From Lysinibacillus sphaericus (lineage in GTDB: Bacteria > Bacillota > Bacilli > Bacillales_A > Planococcaceae): a stretch of 64,000 nucleotides of DNA. Numbering within the stretch: position 1 is the stretch's first letter; each line of letters begins with the position of its first letter. Below the pieces are notes generated by a model. The model was given only the letters and a program-made list of their open reading frames with translations. It did no database searches and was not told the origin of the DNA. A program made the position numbers and the translations under genes. This document shows positions 36,575 to 44,659 of this stretch, piece by piece. The stretch spans positions 62,001-126,000 of the forward strand of contig NZ_SADV01000005.1 in assembly GCF_006864135.1 (NCBI RefSeq). The letters run 5' to 3'.

Positions 36575-37133
36575 TTCGTCTTTTTAATAACTCAGTAAAA
36601 ACTCTCTCTTGGAAGTCTGAAATCTGTTTTGGCTCCTCGATCTCCATATTTACCGTTTCTTCATATCCGTCTAGTTCCTCACCGTCAAAGCGATAGAGTT
36701 TTTGTAATAGCTTCCATAATGTTTCAATTTCCTCTGTTGTAAAGTCTTTAAAGATATCTGCTAAAAAGTAAGTAGACTTCTCCGAACAAGCAATTAAAGC
36801 TGTTTTTCCCTCTGAGGTAATCTCGACATTGATCGACCTTTTATCTAATTTACTTGGTACCGTTTGGACATATCCTTTTTTCACAAGACTCGTTATTAAC
36901 TTATTCGCAGTCTGCTTAGTTGTACCAAGCTTTTTGGCGATATTTACGAGTGTTGTATTTGCTACTGGTAAATGCGCAATAGCAATAAGAGCCATATGCT
37001 GTCTCGACGTTAATACTTCTAAATACTCATCTCCTTTGATTTGAACTTTATTGACAACTGAAAACAATGTCGCATAACTTTGCTGCATAAAATGTAATTC
37101 CTTCAATAAAAGCTGTAAATCCATATGTAGCAC
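36549..37133 (-). CDS. MarR-family transcriptional regulator
   Basis: 194 residues with a winged helix-turn-helix (TTLVNIAKKLGTTKQTANKLITSLVKKGYVQ) and the wing motif SKLDKRSINVEITSEGK. The C-terminal 45 residues are an acidic extension beyond the usual 140-150. It is first in the operon with the small membrane protein and MFS exporter. Its promoter is enclosed by matching operator arms, which indicates autorepression. Confidence 0.9.
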   Translation of the reverse strand: MLHMDLQLLLKELHFMQQSYATLFSVVNKVQIKGDEYLEVLTSRQHMALIAIAHLPVANTTLVNIAKKLGTTKQTANKLITSLVKKGYVQTVPSKLDKRSINVEITSEGKTALIACSEKSTYFLADIFKDFTTEEIETLWKLLQKLYRFDGEELDGYEETVNMEIEEPKQISDFQERVFTELLKRRNGDEERRD

Positions 37134-37140
37134 CTCGCTA

Positions 37141-37201
37141 TTTAGTCACCATGTTTACTAAATAATACACAATAGCATTATTAACGTCAACATGGTGACT
37201 A
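37141..37201 (-). promoter_or_regulatory. MarR operon promoter with operator inverted repeat
   Basis: On the minus strand a -35 TTGACG (37185-37190), a 17-base spacer and a -10 TATTAT (37162-37167) form a near-consensus promoter. The 13-base arms TAGTCACCATGTT (37143-37155) and AACATGGTGACTA (37189-37201) are perfect inverted repeats flanking it. One arm also sits in TTTAGT..ACTAAA. This is the expected layout for autorepression by the adjacent MarR. Confidence 0.8.
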
Positions 37202-37234
37202 TTATTTTTTTCGAATAAATCAAACATCCAATAG

Positions 37235-37247
37235 ACCGACTGTCGGT
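37235..37247. promoter_or_regulatory. Perfect 13-bp palindrome beside a TATAAT hexamer
   Basis: ACCGACTGTCGGT is a perfect dyad of the type bound by TetR-family repressors. TATAAT follows at 37249-37254 on the plus strand. No TetR gene is in the window. The rest of 37134-37471 shows no gene. Confidence 0.45.
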
Positions 37248-37471
37248 TTATAATATTATATGATATTCCTCCAAAAAAAGGAACTTATTTTAAACATTCC
37301 TCTTAAAAAAATGCTAGAAAAATCCACTGTAGGAACAAACACCTATTACTTAATCCCTAAATTATATGAAAAGTAATTTTTATCATTAAAGGTACTACCC
37401 ATATTCCTTTTTATAGTATATTATATTCGTTGTTTCCTTTTATTGAAAAACTTGATTAAATAGGTGATTTC

Positions 37472-37846
37472 GTGAATCGATATTTTCAACTTTTATTCCT
37501 TTGCCATAGATTACCAAGTCGATCTTTTTTTTATAGAGGTGTTCAATTTCCAATTTGCGCACGTTGCACAGGAATTTGTATAGGATATATAATTGGCATT
37601 ATATTGGCATTTTTTAAAATTTTACCCTTTTTTTATGCTCTTATTTTAACAATTCCTATGATTATAGACGGAACGGGACAATTATTTAATAAATGGCTTA
37701 GTACTAATAATCGGCGATTAGTAACGGGAATACTCGGGGGAATAGGCATTGTTTTTATGATTTTACACGCCGCTCTCTTATTTTGGAAACTAACTATGTA
37801 TCTCTATAAAAAAGGAGAATATATTGGTTCATTAATTTTTAACTAA
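37472..37846 (+). CDS. DUF2085 membrane protein
   Basis: 124-residue membrane protein with the DUF2085 signature: CHRLPSRSF near the start and FPICARCTGICIGYIIGII, whose cysteines and histidine could form a small metal or disulfide site. Three to four transmembrane helices are predicted. The GTG start has a TAGGTGA site nine bases upstream. It is followed after 11 bases by two zinc-ribbon membrane genes, probably in one operon. Function is unknown. Confidence 0.8.
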   Translation: MNRYFQLLFLCHRLPSRSFFYRGVQFPICARCTGICIGYIIGIILAFFKILPFFYALILTIPMIIDGTGQLFNKWLSTNNRRLVTGILGGIGIVFMILHAALLFWKLTMYLYKKGEYIGSLIFN

Positions 37847-37857
37847 GGAGACTGAAA

Positions 37858-38265
37858 ATGTTTTGTACATATTGTGCATCCAATCTATCAGAACACGCAG
37901 AAATTTGCTCAAATTGTGGTGTTAGAAAATTCAAAGTACATAATTACTGCCATAATTGCGGGAATGAATTAAATGCTTTACAAGAAATGTGTACTTCATG
38001 CGGTATTATTTTAAAAAAATCTCTTAAGGGTACTCATCCACTAGTTCCTACATTACTTACATTTCTAATACCTGGTGTAGGCCAAATCATTAATAATCAA
38101 ATGGGTAAGGGATTTCTTTGCATATTTATATCTATTATAATTATTATTTTCATTCCTTTTCCTTTAGGATTCATTATGGTTGGTATACCCATTTTAATTG
38201 ATGCTTATTTAATCGGGAAAAAAAAATATGAAGGAAAAGCAATAGGAAAATGGGAATTCTTTTAA
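37858..38265 (+). CDS. Double zinc-ribbon membrane protein
   Basis: 135 residues. Two zinc ribbons stand in tandem at the N-terminus (CTYCASNLSEHAEICSNCG and CHNCGNELNALQEMCTSCG, each CxxC..CxxC). Two to three hydrophobic helices follow, resembling TM2-like small membrane domains (PTLLTFLIPGVGQIINNQMG, with GxGQ near the membrane entry). An AAGGAG site precedes the ATG. It forms a probable operon with its neighbours on both sides. The role is unknown. Confidence 0.85.
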   Translation: MFCTYCASNLSEHAEICSNCGVRKFKVHNYCHNCGNELNALQEMCTSCGIILKKSLKGTHPLVPTLLTFLIPGVGQIINNQMGKGFLCIFISIIIIIFIPFPLGFIMVGIPILIDAYLIGKKKYEGKAIGKWEFF

Positions 38266-38285
38266 TTTTAGGAGGTATAATTTAA

Positions 38286-38588
38286 ATGTTTTGTCCACAC
38301 TGTAGTGAAGAAATTGCAGCACAAGCAGAAATTTGTCCAAAATGTGGTGTTCGTGTACATAATACATCTGAAGAGGATAAACCAAATATAGCTATTAATA
38401 TCCTTTCCGTTTGTTGTACACCGCTTTTAGGGATTATTATGTATTTTGTATGGAAAGGTGATAAGCCTAAAGCAGCTAAATCTGCTTTAGTATGGGCGTT
38501 GATTGCAATAGGTTTATATGTAGTATTAATGGTTTTATTTGGAATACTAGGGTTTGTGCTTGGTTCTATCGACGAGTATAATTATTAA
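38286..38588 (+). CDS. Zinc-ribbon membrane protein
   Basis: 100 residues. A single N-terminal zinc ribbon (CPHCSEEIAAQAEICPKCG) is joined by a short acidic linker to two transmembrane helices (IAINILSVCCTPLLGIIMYF, LIAIGLYVVLMVLFGILGF). It starts after a GGAGG site 20 bases past the previous gene. The zinc ribbon is clearly related to that of its neighbour, suggesting duplication and divergence. Confidence 0.85.
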   Translation: MFCPHCSEEIAAQAEICPKCGVRVHNTSEEDKPNIAINILSVCCTPLLGIIMYFVWKGDKPKAAKSALVWALIAIGLYVVLMVLFGILGFVLGSIDEYNY

Positions 38589-38622
38589 AAAAAAACTAGG
38601 AATTAGCTAGTCGACATCTTAG

Positions 38623-38720
38623 AAAGCGCGGGACATCAATTTTAAAACATTGATTCCTCGCGCTTTTCTGATGTATTTTTTTCCATCCTAAAAATTCACT
38701 TATGTCCAGCCTCTTTTCAT
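38623..38720. repeat. Family B hairpin repeat, copy 3
   Basis: AAAGCGCGGGAcATCAAT pairs with ATTGATTcCTCGCGCTTT. The downstream CTGATGTA and TTATGTCCAGCCTCTTTTCATA match copies 1 and 2. It follows the zinc-ribbon operon by 34 bases and could terminate it. Confidence 0.75.
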
Positions 38721-38790
38721 AGTTACTCCTTTATATAATTATTGATATAAATCATAATAATCGTACTACCTATCCTCATTATCTCCTCAT

Positions 38791-38836
38791 TTCATATTCA
38801 GTTCATATTGACATGCTATAGTTAGTCATATAAAAG
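38791..38836 (+). promoter_or_regulatory. Promoter with direct repeats upstream of the ABC-TCS operon
   Basis: TTCATATT occurs at 38791 and 38802, exactly 11 bases apart, in the style of OmpR-family response-regulator sites. The second copy runs into a consensus -35 TTGACA (38808-38813). The -10 is weak (TAAAAG, 17-base spacer). The operon encodes an OmpR-type regulator, so autoregulation is likely. Confidence 0.6.
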
Positions 38837-38877
38837 ATTCATATTTTATTGTTGATGAAATCAAAGGAGGATTTACT

Positions 38878-40632
38878 GTGCAGGAGGCATCAAAAGATAC
38901 GACAAAACTGAAGGATTGGTGGCGCTTTATTCGCTTAGTCAAACAGGCTGAACCACCAATATGGCTTTTAATTATTGCATTAATAATGAGTTTAGCAACT
39001 ACGGGCGTAGGCTTTATCGTTCCGTTATTTACAAAAAAATTAGTCGATGGCTTTTCATTAGCATCCCTTAATTATTGGCAAATACTTTTGTTAGGGATTG
39101 CTTTTATCGCGCAGGCTATTGCGAGTGGACTTTCCATTTATTATTTAAATCGTGTCGGACATCATGTTGTTGCGAAATTACGAGATCAGCTTTGGAGAAA
39201 GCTACTTCATTTACCAATTCCTTATTATGATGAGAACGATACAGGTGAAACATTAAGCCGTGTTACGAATGACACAGCTGTTGTTAAGGATCTCATTACG
39301 GAACATCTTGCGAACTGTTTATCAGGCGTACTATCTATTATTGGATCAATCATCATTCTATTAATCTTAGACTGGAAAATGACCTTAGTCATGCTAATTG
39401 CTGTCCCGCTTGCTATGGTTATTTTAATGTTATTAGGAAGACGAATGTTTGTCATTTCAAAAGGGATGCAAGATGAGACAGCAAAATTTACGGCTGTGCT
39501 CAATCAAGTTTTACCTGAAACGCGATTAGTAAAAGCTTCAAATGCCGAAAATATTGAATATGAGCGTGGCAAGAAAGGTATTACAAACCTTTTTACGTTT
39601 GGCTTAAAAGAGTCTAAAATCCATGCGCTTATTTCGCCTCTCATTTCGTTTGTATTAATGTCAGTCCTTGTGGCCATTATTGGTTATGGCGGTATACGAG
39701 TTTCTTCAGGAGAGCTTACAGCAGGCGACATGGTGGCCTTTATTTTATATTTAATCCAAATCATCATGCCGATGACCCAATTAACAATGTTCTTTACACA
39801 GCTACAAAAAGCAATGGGTGCTACGGAGCGAATTAGTGCATTACTTGAGCATGAGGAAGAAAATATTTTCGAAGGAAACACATTAGAAAAAGTGGATCAA
39901 CCGATTTATGTAAAAAATGTTGACTTTGCTTATGGAGAAGACCTAATTTTATCGAATATTAATTTTACCATTGAACCAGGTCAAGTTACGGCCATCGTAG
40001 GACCTAGTGGCGGAGGAAAAACAACAACATTTTCTCTGCTAGAAAGATATTATCAGCCTACTAACGGACGTATTACACTTGGAGAAACCCCTATCAACAA
40101 GTACTCCCTACATTCTTGGAGAAGCCAAATCGGCTACGTTGCTCAGGAGAGTGCACTGCTGTCTGGTACAATTCGTGAAAATATTTGCTATGGCATTGAC
40201 AGAGAAGTGCAGGATGAAGAACTTAATAGAGTTGCTAAAATGGCCTATGCCGATCAATTTATCAATGAATTACCAGAGCAATTTGATACAGAGGTAGGAG
40301 AACGAGGCATTAAGCTTTCTGGTGGTCAACGACAACGAATCTCTATCGCAAGAGCACTTTTGCGTGACCCTCAAATATTAATGCTAGATGAAGCAACATC
40401 TAGTCTAGATAGTAAATCGGAAATCTATGTTCAAAAAGCTTTAGATAATTTAATGCAAGGTAGAACAACGCTTGTCATTGCACACCGCCTTTCGACAGTA
40501 GTAGATGCAGATCAAATACTTTTTGTGGAGAAAGGACATATTACGGGCAGTGGCACACACGATACGCTATTTAGGACTCATGATATGTATCGGGAGTTTG
40601 CCAAGCAACAATTACGTATTAAAGAGGAATAA
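38878..40632 (+). CDS. ABC multidrug half-transporter (BmrA-like)
   Basis: Exporter half-transporter of 584 residues, likely homodimeric. Six transmembrane helices occupy about residues 25-310. The nucleotide-binding domain carries Walker [10 protein letters not shown], the Q-loop, the signature LSGGQRQR, Walker [12 protein letters not shown] and the H-loop IAHRLSTV. It is close in layout to B. subtilis BmrA. The GTG start has an AAAGGAGG site. The response-regulator gene begins 17 bases downstream, so transporter and two-component system form one operon, as in self-regulated drug or peptide efflux. Confidence 0.9.
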   Translation: MQEASKDTTKLKDWWRFIRLVKQAEPPIWLLIIALIMSLATTGVGFIVPLFTKKLVDGFSLASLNYWQILLLGIAFIAQAIASGLSIYYLNRVGHHVVAKLRDQLWRKLLHLPIPYYDENDTGETLSRVTNDTAVVKDLITEHLANCLSGVLSIIGSIIILLILDWKMTLVMLIAVPLAMVILMLLGRRMFVISKGMQDETAKFTAVLNQVLPETRLVKASNAENIEYERGKKGITNLFTFGLKESKIHALISPLISFVLMSVLVAIIGYGGIRVSSGELTAGDMVAFILYLIQIIMPMTQLTMFFTQLQKAMGATERISALLEHEEENIFEGNTLEKVDQPIYVKNVDFAYGEDLILSNINFTIEPGQVTAIVGPSGGGKTTTFSLLERYYQPTNGRITLGETPINKYSLHSWRSQIGYVAQESALLSGTIRENICYGIDREVQDEELNRVAKMAYADQFINELPEQFDTEVGERGIKLSGGQRQRISIARALLRDPQILMLDEATSSLDSKSEIYVQKALDNLMQGRTTLVIAHRLSTVVDADQILFVEKGHITGSGTHDTLFRTHDMYREFAKQQLRIKEE

Positions 40633-40649
40633 CGAAGGGATTTGTTAGC

Positions 40650-41327
40650 ATGACAAAACTATTAGTAGTAGATGATGATGCGCATATTCGGGAATTAGTT
40701 AAAGTATTTTTACTAAATGAAGGCTTAGAGGTAATTGAAGCTACGGACGGTGTCGATGCACTGTCCAAATTGGAATCTGAAAAGGTGGATATGATTATAA
40801 TGGATATTATGATGCCTAATATGGATGGCTGGGAATTATGCGAAGAAATACGTTCATTTAATGATAATCTACCAATCTTAATGTTAACTGCAAAGGGAGA
40901 AACCTCGCAAAAAGTCAAGGGTTTTCATCTTGGAACAGATGATTATCTTGTTAAACCATTTGAGCCAGCAGAGTTGATCGTCCGTGTGAAATCGATACTT
41001 AAAAGATACCATATTTCCCTATCTCAACTTGTGGAGGCTGGCAATATTAAGTTAAATCGTAATACACATGAAGTCTTGTATAACGGTAAATCTTTAACAC
41101 TTCGTTTAAAGGAATTTGAACTGTTATTTACGTTAGCAAGCTATGCTGGAAAAACTTTTTCACGCGAACAGCTAATCGAAGAAATTTGGGGATATGACTA
41201 TGAAGGTGATGAACGGACAGTCGATGTTCACATTAAAAGACTTCGTCAACGTTTCCCTCAAGAAACAAGTGGATTTGTTATTCGTACAATTCGTGGCCTA
41301 GGCTATCGGTTGGAACTTGTTCCATGA
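40650..41327 (+). CDS. OmpR-family response regulator
   Basis: 225 residues. The receiver domain carries the acidic pocket VVDDDAHIR, the phosphoacceptor MDIMMPNMDGW and the lysine in YLVKPFEP. The C-terminal winged helix includes FSREQLIEEIWGYDYEGDERTVDVHIKRLR. It overlaps the kinase gene by four bases. The paired TTCATATT repeats upstream of the ABC gene are its best candidate site. Confidence 0.95.
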   Translation: MTKLLVVDDDAHIRELVKVFLLNEGLEVIEATDGVDALSKLESEKVDMIIMDIMMPNMDGWELCEEIRSFNDNLPILMLTAKGETSQKVKGFHLGTDDYLVKPFEPAELIVRVKSILKRYHISLSQLVEAGNIKLNRNTHEVLYNGKSLTLRLKEFELLFTLASYAGKTFSREQLIEEIWGYDYEGDERTVDVHIKRLRQRFPQETSGFVIRTIRGLGYRLELVP

Positions 41328-42391
41328 GAAGATTAAAAAATAGTTTAAAGCTTTTTTTAATTTTAATGCTTCTTCTTACCATTAGCATCTTCTTTGCTTA
41401 TATTTCCTACCACATAACGTCCTGGCTTTATGATTGGTTAGGCAAACATCCACAAGGTTTCTGGCTACAATTATGGACCGTAGTTGGTGTTTTTATTCTC
41501 TTTGCTTGTTCAGTCATCATCACCTTTTTAATAGGGCTAAAAAGACAACGGAACTATTGGAATACGATTGTAGATGCATTAAGCCGGATTGCTAAAGGTG
41601 ATTTTACTGTTAAATTAGATCTGAAAACAGATGAAGATCAATTTGGTCAATTAATACATGGCATCAACCATATGGCAGTCGAATTAGGTGAAATGGAAAG
41701 AATGCGTCAAGAATTTATCTCGAATGTATCTCATGAAATTCAGTCGCCTCTAACATCTATTAATGGCTTTGCTAAAGCATTGAAAAACATTGACCTCCCT
41801 GAGGATAAACGACAGCGTTATTTAGCAATCATTGAGATGGAAAGTAATCGACTATCAAAAATTAGTGACAATTTACTAAAGCTAACGTCGTTAGAATCAC
41901 AACACCATCCCTTCGAGCCAAGGCATTACCGACTCGATAAGCAATTGCGTAATGTCGTACTAGCGCTGGAACCAAATTGGCTAGTAAAAAATATCGACAT
42001 GGATATGCAATTAGAAAACATTTCGGTAATGGCTGATGAAGATTTAATGAATCAAGTATGGATGAATTTACTAAGCAACAGCATTAAATTCACACCAGCT
42101 GCTGGCACCATTACGATATCTATGACAAAACAAATGGATACAATGACTATCAACGTTCATGATAACGGTATCGGTTTAACAGTAGAACAACAAAAGCATG
42201 TATTCGAAAGATTTTATAAGGCAGACCAATCAAGAACTACTGAGAATGGCGGAAGTGGCTTAGGACTATCTATAGTAAAAAAAATCATCGATATGCATAA
42301 CGGAACAATTACTGTTGAAAGTATACCAGCTGAATTTACAACGTTTTTTGTAACACTGCCATTAGAAACTGAGACTCGTGCAAACGAATAG
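41324..42391 (+). CDS. Sensor histidine kinase
   Basis: 355-residue membrane kinase. Two transmembrane helices (about residues 10-32 and 48-70) enclose a very short extracytoplasmic loop, so it may sense within the membrane, as bacitracin-type intramembrane kinases do. A HAMP-like linker precedes the phosphoacceptor SHEIQSPLTSINGFAKAL. The ATPase domain has NLLSNSIKFTP, DNGIGL and GGSGLGLSIV. The usual HE-L/R-P motif reads HEIQSP. It is co-operonic with the regulator and the ABC exporter. Confidence 0.93.
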   Translation: MRRLKNSLKLFLILMLLLTISIFFAYISYHITSWLYDWLGKHPQGFWLQLWTVVGVFILFACSVIITFLIGLKRQRNYWNTIVDALSRIAKGDFTVKLDLKTDEDQFGQLIHGINHMAVELGEMERMRQEFISNVSHEIQSPLTSINGFAKALKNIDLPEDKRQRYLAIIEMESNRLSKISDNLLKLTSLESQHHPFEPRHYRLDKQLRNVVLALEPNWLVKNIDMDMQLENISVMADEDLMNQVWMNLLSNSIKFTPAAGTITISMTKQMDTMTINVHDNGIGLTVEQQKHVFERFYKADQSRTTENGGSGLGLSIVKKIIDMHNGTITVESIPAEFTTFFVTLPLETETRANE

Positions 42392-42433
42392 GAGATTCTT
42401 TCTTCGTCTGCACGAGTCTATTAGGCTGAAGAA

Positions 42434-43024
42434 CTAGTAAGCTACTTTTCTAAAATATTGATAAACTTTTTCAAGTTTTCTGCTTTGTCTCCCCTTCTTA
42501 CTTTCCATATTGCCAAATTCAAAAAATTTCACTTGTTTAATACCAACAAAATTAAATAACGCTCTTTTCATTAATATTTTATGCGCATTATTGAGCCATA
42601 ATAGTGGATATTTTGTTGGCCCTTTCATTGTCGAAATACACACCACTGATTTTCCTTTTAGAAGCCCCTCAGGAAGTAGTCCCTTTTTATCTTTATAGGC
42701 AAAATTGGCCGCAAATAATTGATCAATATACCCTAAAAGCATTGCTGGTGGTCTTCCCCACCATATCGGATAAACAAAAACGATTTTATCAGCCCACTTA
42801 ATTTGTTCACGATATTTCTCTAGCTTCGGATCACGAAACATATCACGACGGCGTTTATGTTCATGAAATACTAAAATTGGGTTAAATTGCTCCTCGTATA
42901 AATCTAATACTTGAATCTCATTTACGAGCGGATTGTCATGACAACCCTTAATAGCCTCCTGTAAAAAAGCATAATTCAAACTTTTATGATTGGGATATGT
43001 ATAAATAATTAATGTATTCATCAT
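42434..43024 (-). CDS. Flavodoxin-fold NAD(P)H oxidoreductase
   Basis: 196-residue FMN-dependent quinone/NADPH reductase of the MdaB/KefF/YwrO type. The motif MNTLIIYTYPNHKSLNYAFL matches the FMN phosphate-binding start, and KIVFVYPIWWGRPPAMLLGYID is the diagnostic WW-G-PA-K/L segment. The ATG at 43024 follows GGAGG; an upstream in-frame ATG at 43045 is unlikely. It is divergent from a MarR-family gene with shared operators, a common arrangement for quinone- or electrophile-responsive detoxification. Confidence 0.88.
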   Translation of the reverse strand: MMNTLIIYTYPNHKSLNYAFLQEAIKGCHDNPLVNEIQVLDLYEEQFNPILVFHEHKRRRDMFRDPKLEKYREQIKWADKIVFVYPIWWGRPPAMLLGYIDQLFAANFAYKDKKGLLPEGLLKGKSVVCISTMKGPTKYPLLWLNNAHKILMKRALFNFVGIKQVKFFEFGNMESKKGRQSRKLEKVYQYFRKVAY

Positions 43025-43038
43025 AAATCCTCCATTAC

Positions 43039-43092
43039 TTATCATTTGATAACAAAATAATAAACCGTTTGACTTTAGTTGTCAAATGATAA
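43039..43092. promoter_or_regulatory. Divergent promoter with paired MarR operators
   Basis: Two 15-base sites in inverted orientation, TTATCATTTGATAAC (43039-43053) and GTTGTCAAATGATAA (43078-43092), are each near-palindromic (TTATCA..TGATAA). On the minus strand TTGACA lies inside the second site and TATTAT lies 17 bases on at 43058-43063, giving a near-consensus promoter. On the plus strand TTGTCA-17-GATAAG overlaps the same site. Both genes are probably repressed by the adjacent MarR. Confidence 0.78.
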
Positions 43093-43142
43093 TTGTTTTG
43101 AGATAAGTTTTTTGTTATCTTGTCAGTAAGAGGTGAACCCAT

Positions 43143-43580
43143 TTGGACAAAAAACAATTATTTAATCAGTTCGTAGCTTTTACAACAGCAGTACACCAAG
43201 TAACGCACGAACTAACTCAAAACGTTAAAATCGATCATATTACACCAGTTCAATATAAAATTCTAGAATATATAAAAGTAAGTCAGCCAGTTACACCTAC
43301 TGAAATTAGTGATTGCCAGCATATGTCCTTACCTAATACAAGCCGTGAATTACGTAAATTACAGGAAAGAAAGTTTATTAAAAAAATTAGCGATACTGAA
43401 GATCGAAGAAAGCACTATGTTTGCCTTACAGAGGATGGAGAAAAAATAATGGGAGAAGCATTCGCCTGTATAGAAGAGCGCTTTCAACAACTTATCCAAC
43501 ATGCATCTAAAGAAGATATAGAGGACATTCATCATGCATTAAACGTTCTTGATGAAAAGGTCTTTAACCCAAAATCATAA
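43143..43580 (+). CDS. MarR-family regulator of the flavodoxin reductase
   Basis: 145 residues with a winged helix (TPTEISDCQHMSLPNTSRELRKLQERKFIKK) and the basic wing DTEDRRKHYVCLTEDG. The TTG start follows AAGAGGTG. Only one cysteine (in ISDCQHM) lies near the recognition helix, which might allow thiol sensing; this is a guess. It is transcribed away from the NAD(P)H oxidoreductase gene. Confidence 0.9.
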   Translation: MDKKQLFNQFVAFTTAVHQVTHELTQNVKIDHITPVQYKILEYIKVSQPVTPTEISDCQHMSLPNTSRELRKLQERKFIKKISDTEDRRKHYVCLTEDGEKIMGEAFACIEERFQQLIQHASKEDIEDIHHALNVLDEKVFNPKS

Positions 43581-43585
43581 ATGAA

Positions 43586-43629
43586 AACCTGCATGCTTTT
43601 CATTAAGACAAGCATTGCAGGTTCTTTTT
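43586..43629. terminator. Convergent terminator after marR
   Basis: AACCTGCaTGCTT pairs with AAGCATTGCAGGTT and is followed by CTTTTT on the plus strand, with an AAAA run on the other side. It serves marR and possibly the broken GNAT gene. Confidence 0.8.
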
Positions 43630-44213
43630 ACTGCTTATTATATTGGCATAGAAAGCGTTCCACACCCGGGTATTTCTCTCCTAGGCTAGTTATGAAAAAA
43701 CCATAGCGTCGATAAAAATCTACAGCCTCATAATCTGTTTCTGCCACAATTGATGGGTACTTCCTTGCTATAAAATGAATCATTTTACTGCCAATGCCTT
43801 TTCCTCTTTGATCAGCTAATACAGCAATATGCTTAATCTCACACTTTGATCAATTACGCCAAGGCGTAATTGCGTCCGGATTTTGAATTGTGCCCGCACA
43901 ATTCATTCCTTTAAAAATCCGTGACATCCGCCGGAGGCTTTATCTTCATTCAATAAGTGTTTGACTGAAAAGAACCACACTTTATTCATCTCGCCATCTT
44001 CAGAGGTGGAATTCTTCTGCTGAATGAAGATAAACTGAGTTGTTCTATCCCAATACAACCGACTATTTTACCCCTAACTCCAAAACTATATAATGTCCTA
44101 TTCGATAAAAGGATATATTTTTCATACTCTTGTTGAACTTTTTTATCCGAAGTTGCAAAAGAAAGTAGTTTTCTAATAGCTGGTGAAATAGTGTTTGCTT
44201 GAACTATATTCAT
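43628..44213 (-). pseudogene. GNAT acetyltransferase split by a family A repeat
   Basis: The N-terminal part (44213 to about 44035) reads MNIVQANTISPAIRKLLSFA through VRGKIVGCIGIEQL. The C-terminal part (about 43848 to 43628) reads KCEIKHIAVLADQRGKGIG, then SKMIHF and EAVDFYRRYGFF, the acetyl-CoA binding loop and terminal strand of a GNAT. The two halves join in frame if the 184-base repeat 43851-44034 is removed. The break destroys the protein. There are no other disruptions, so the insertion looks recent. Confidence 0.88.
43851..44034 (+). repeat. Structured dispersed repeat, family A, full copy (in the GNAT gene)
   Basis: Hairpin 1 is CAATTACGCC/GGCGTAATTG (43851-43872). Hairpin 2 is CGGATTTT/AAAAATCCG enclosing GAATTGTGC/GCACAATTC (43877-43921). 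The conserved block GACATCCGCCGGAGGC follows, then CCATCT/AGGTGG. A perfect 14-bp closing pair links TTTATCTTCATTCA (43939-43952) with TGAATGAAGATAAA (44021-44034). Each stem differs from the 29675 copy by paired changes. No clear target duplication is seen. Confidence 0.93.
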
Positions 44214-44659
44214 AACTTATCTCCTCGTTATTAGGTGATGGACAGGACTACGTACTTTCGCTCTAATTATAAGGAGACTTTTTACATTTGATAACACCTA
44301 TATTTACCATATATTCAATGTAATAGGCAATACGCTTGACAAAATTATTTTTATTTAATGCAACGCTAGTGAATTTCCTTAACAATAAAAACAGCAACAT
44401 GGCCAACGAGGGTCATGCTGTTTCTTGCATTAGGCGAAAAAGTACTTCTTCACTATAACATATTAAGAAGGTCGTTCTTCCATCATAATAATCTTAAATG
44501 TTTGGCACTGTACACAAGTCCAGTTTTTTCGCCGTAGGGACTACAGGTAGAGCCTGCTATAATAACGAGTGAGAAGCAAAATCCTTAAACAGATAGTTAT
44601 CTAGAAGTATTTGGAGCTGTCTGCCTTTTGGACGCTTCCACTTATACTTTGCATTTCTA
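44214..44659. other. Gene-free stretch upstream of the GNAT remnant
   Basis: An imperfect hairpin AAACAGCAacATG/CATGCTGTTT lies near 44388-44422 and may be a terminator. The AACGCTAGTGAAT motif at about 44363 also occurs near 17601. No gene is supported on either strand. Confidence 0.5.

Noticed and set aside
42373-42418. GACTCGTGCA/TGCACGAGTC hairpin at the end of the kinase gene as a terminator
   Set aside because: The loop is 26 bases and no T run follows, so it is not a convincing terminator.
44480-44640. Possible insertion-sequence end near GGAGCTGTC
   Set aside because: A similar short string near 17470 is in a different arrangement and no inverted partner or transposase was found.
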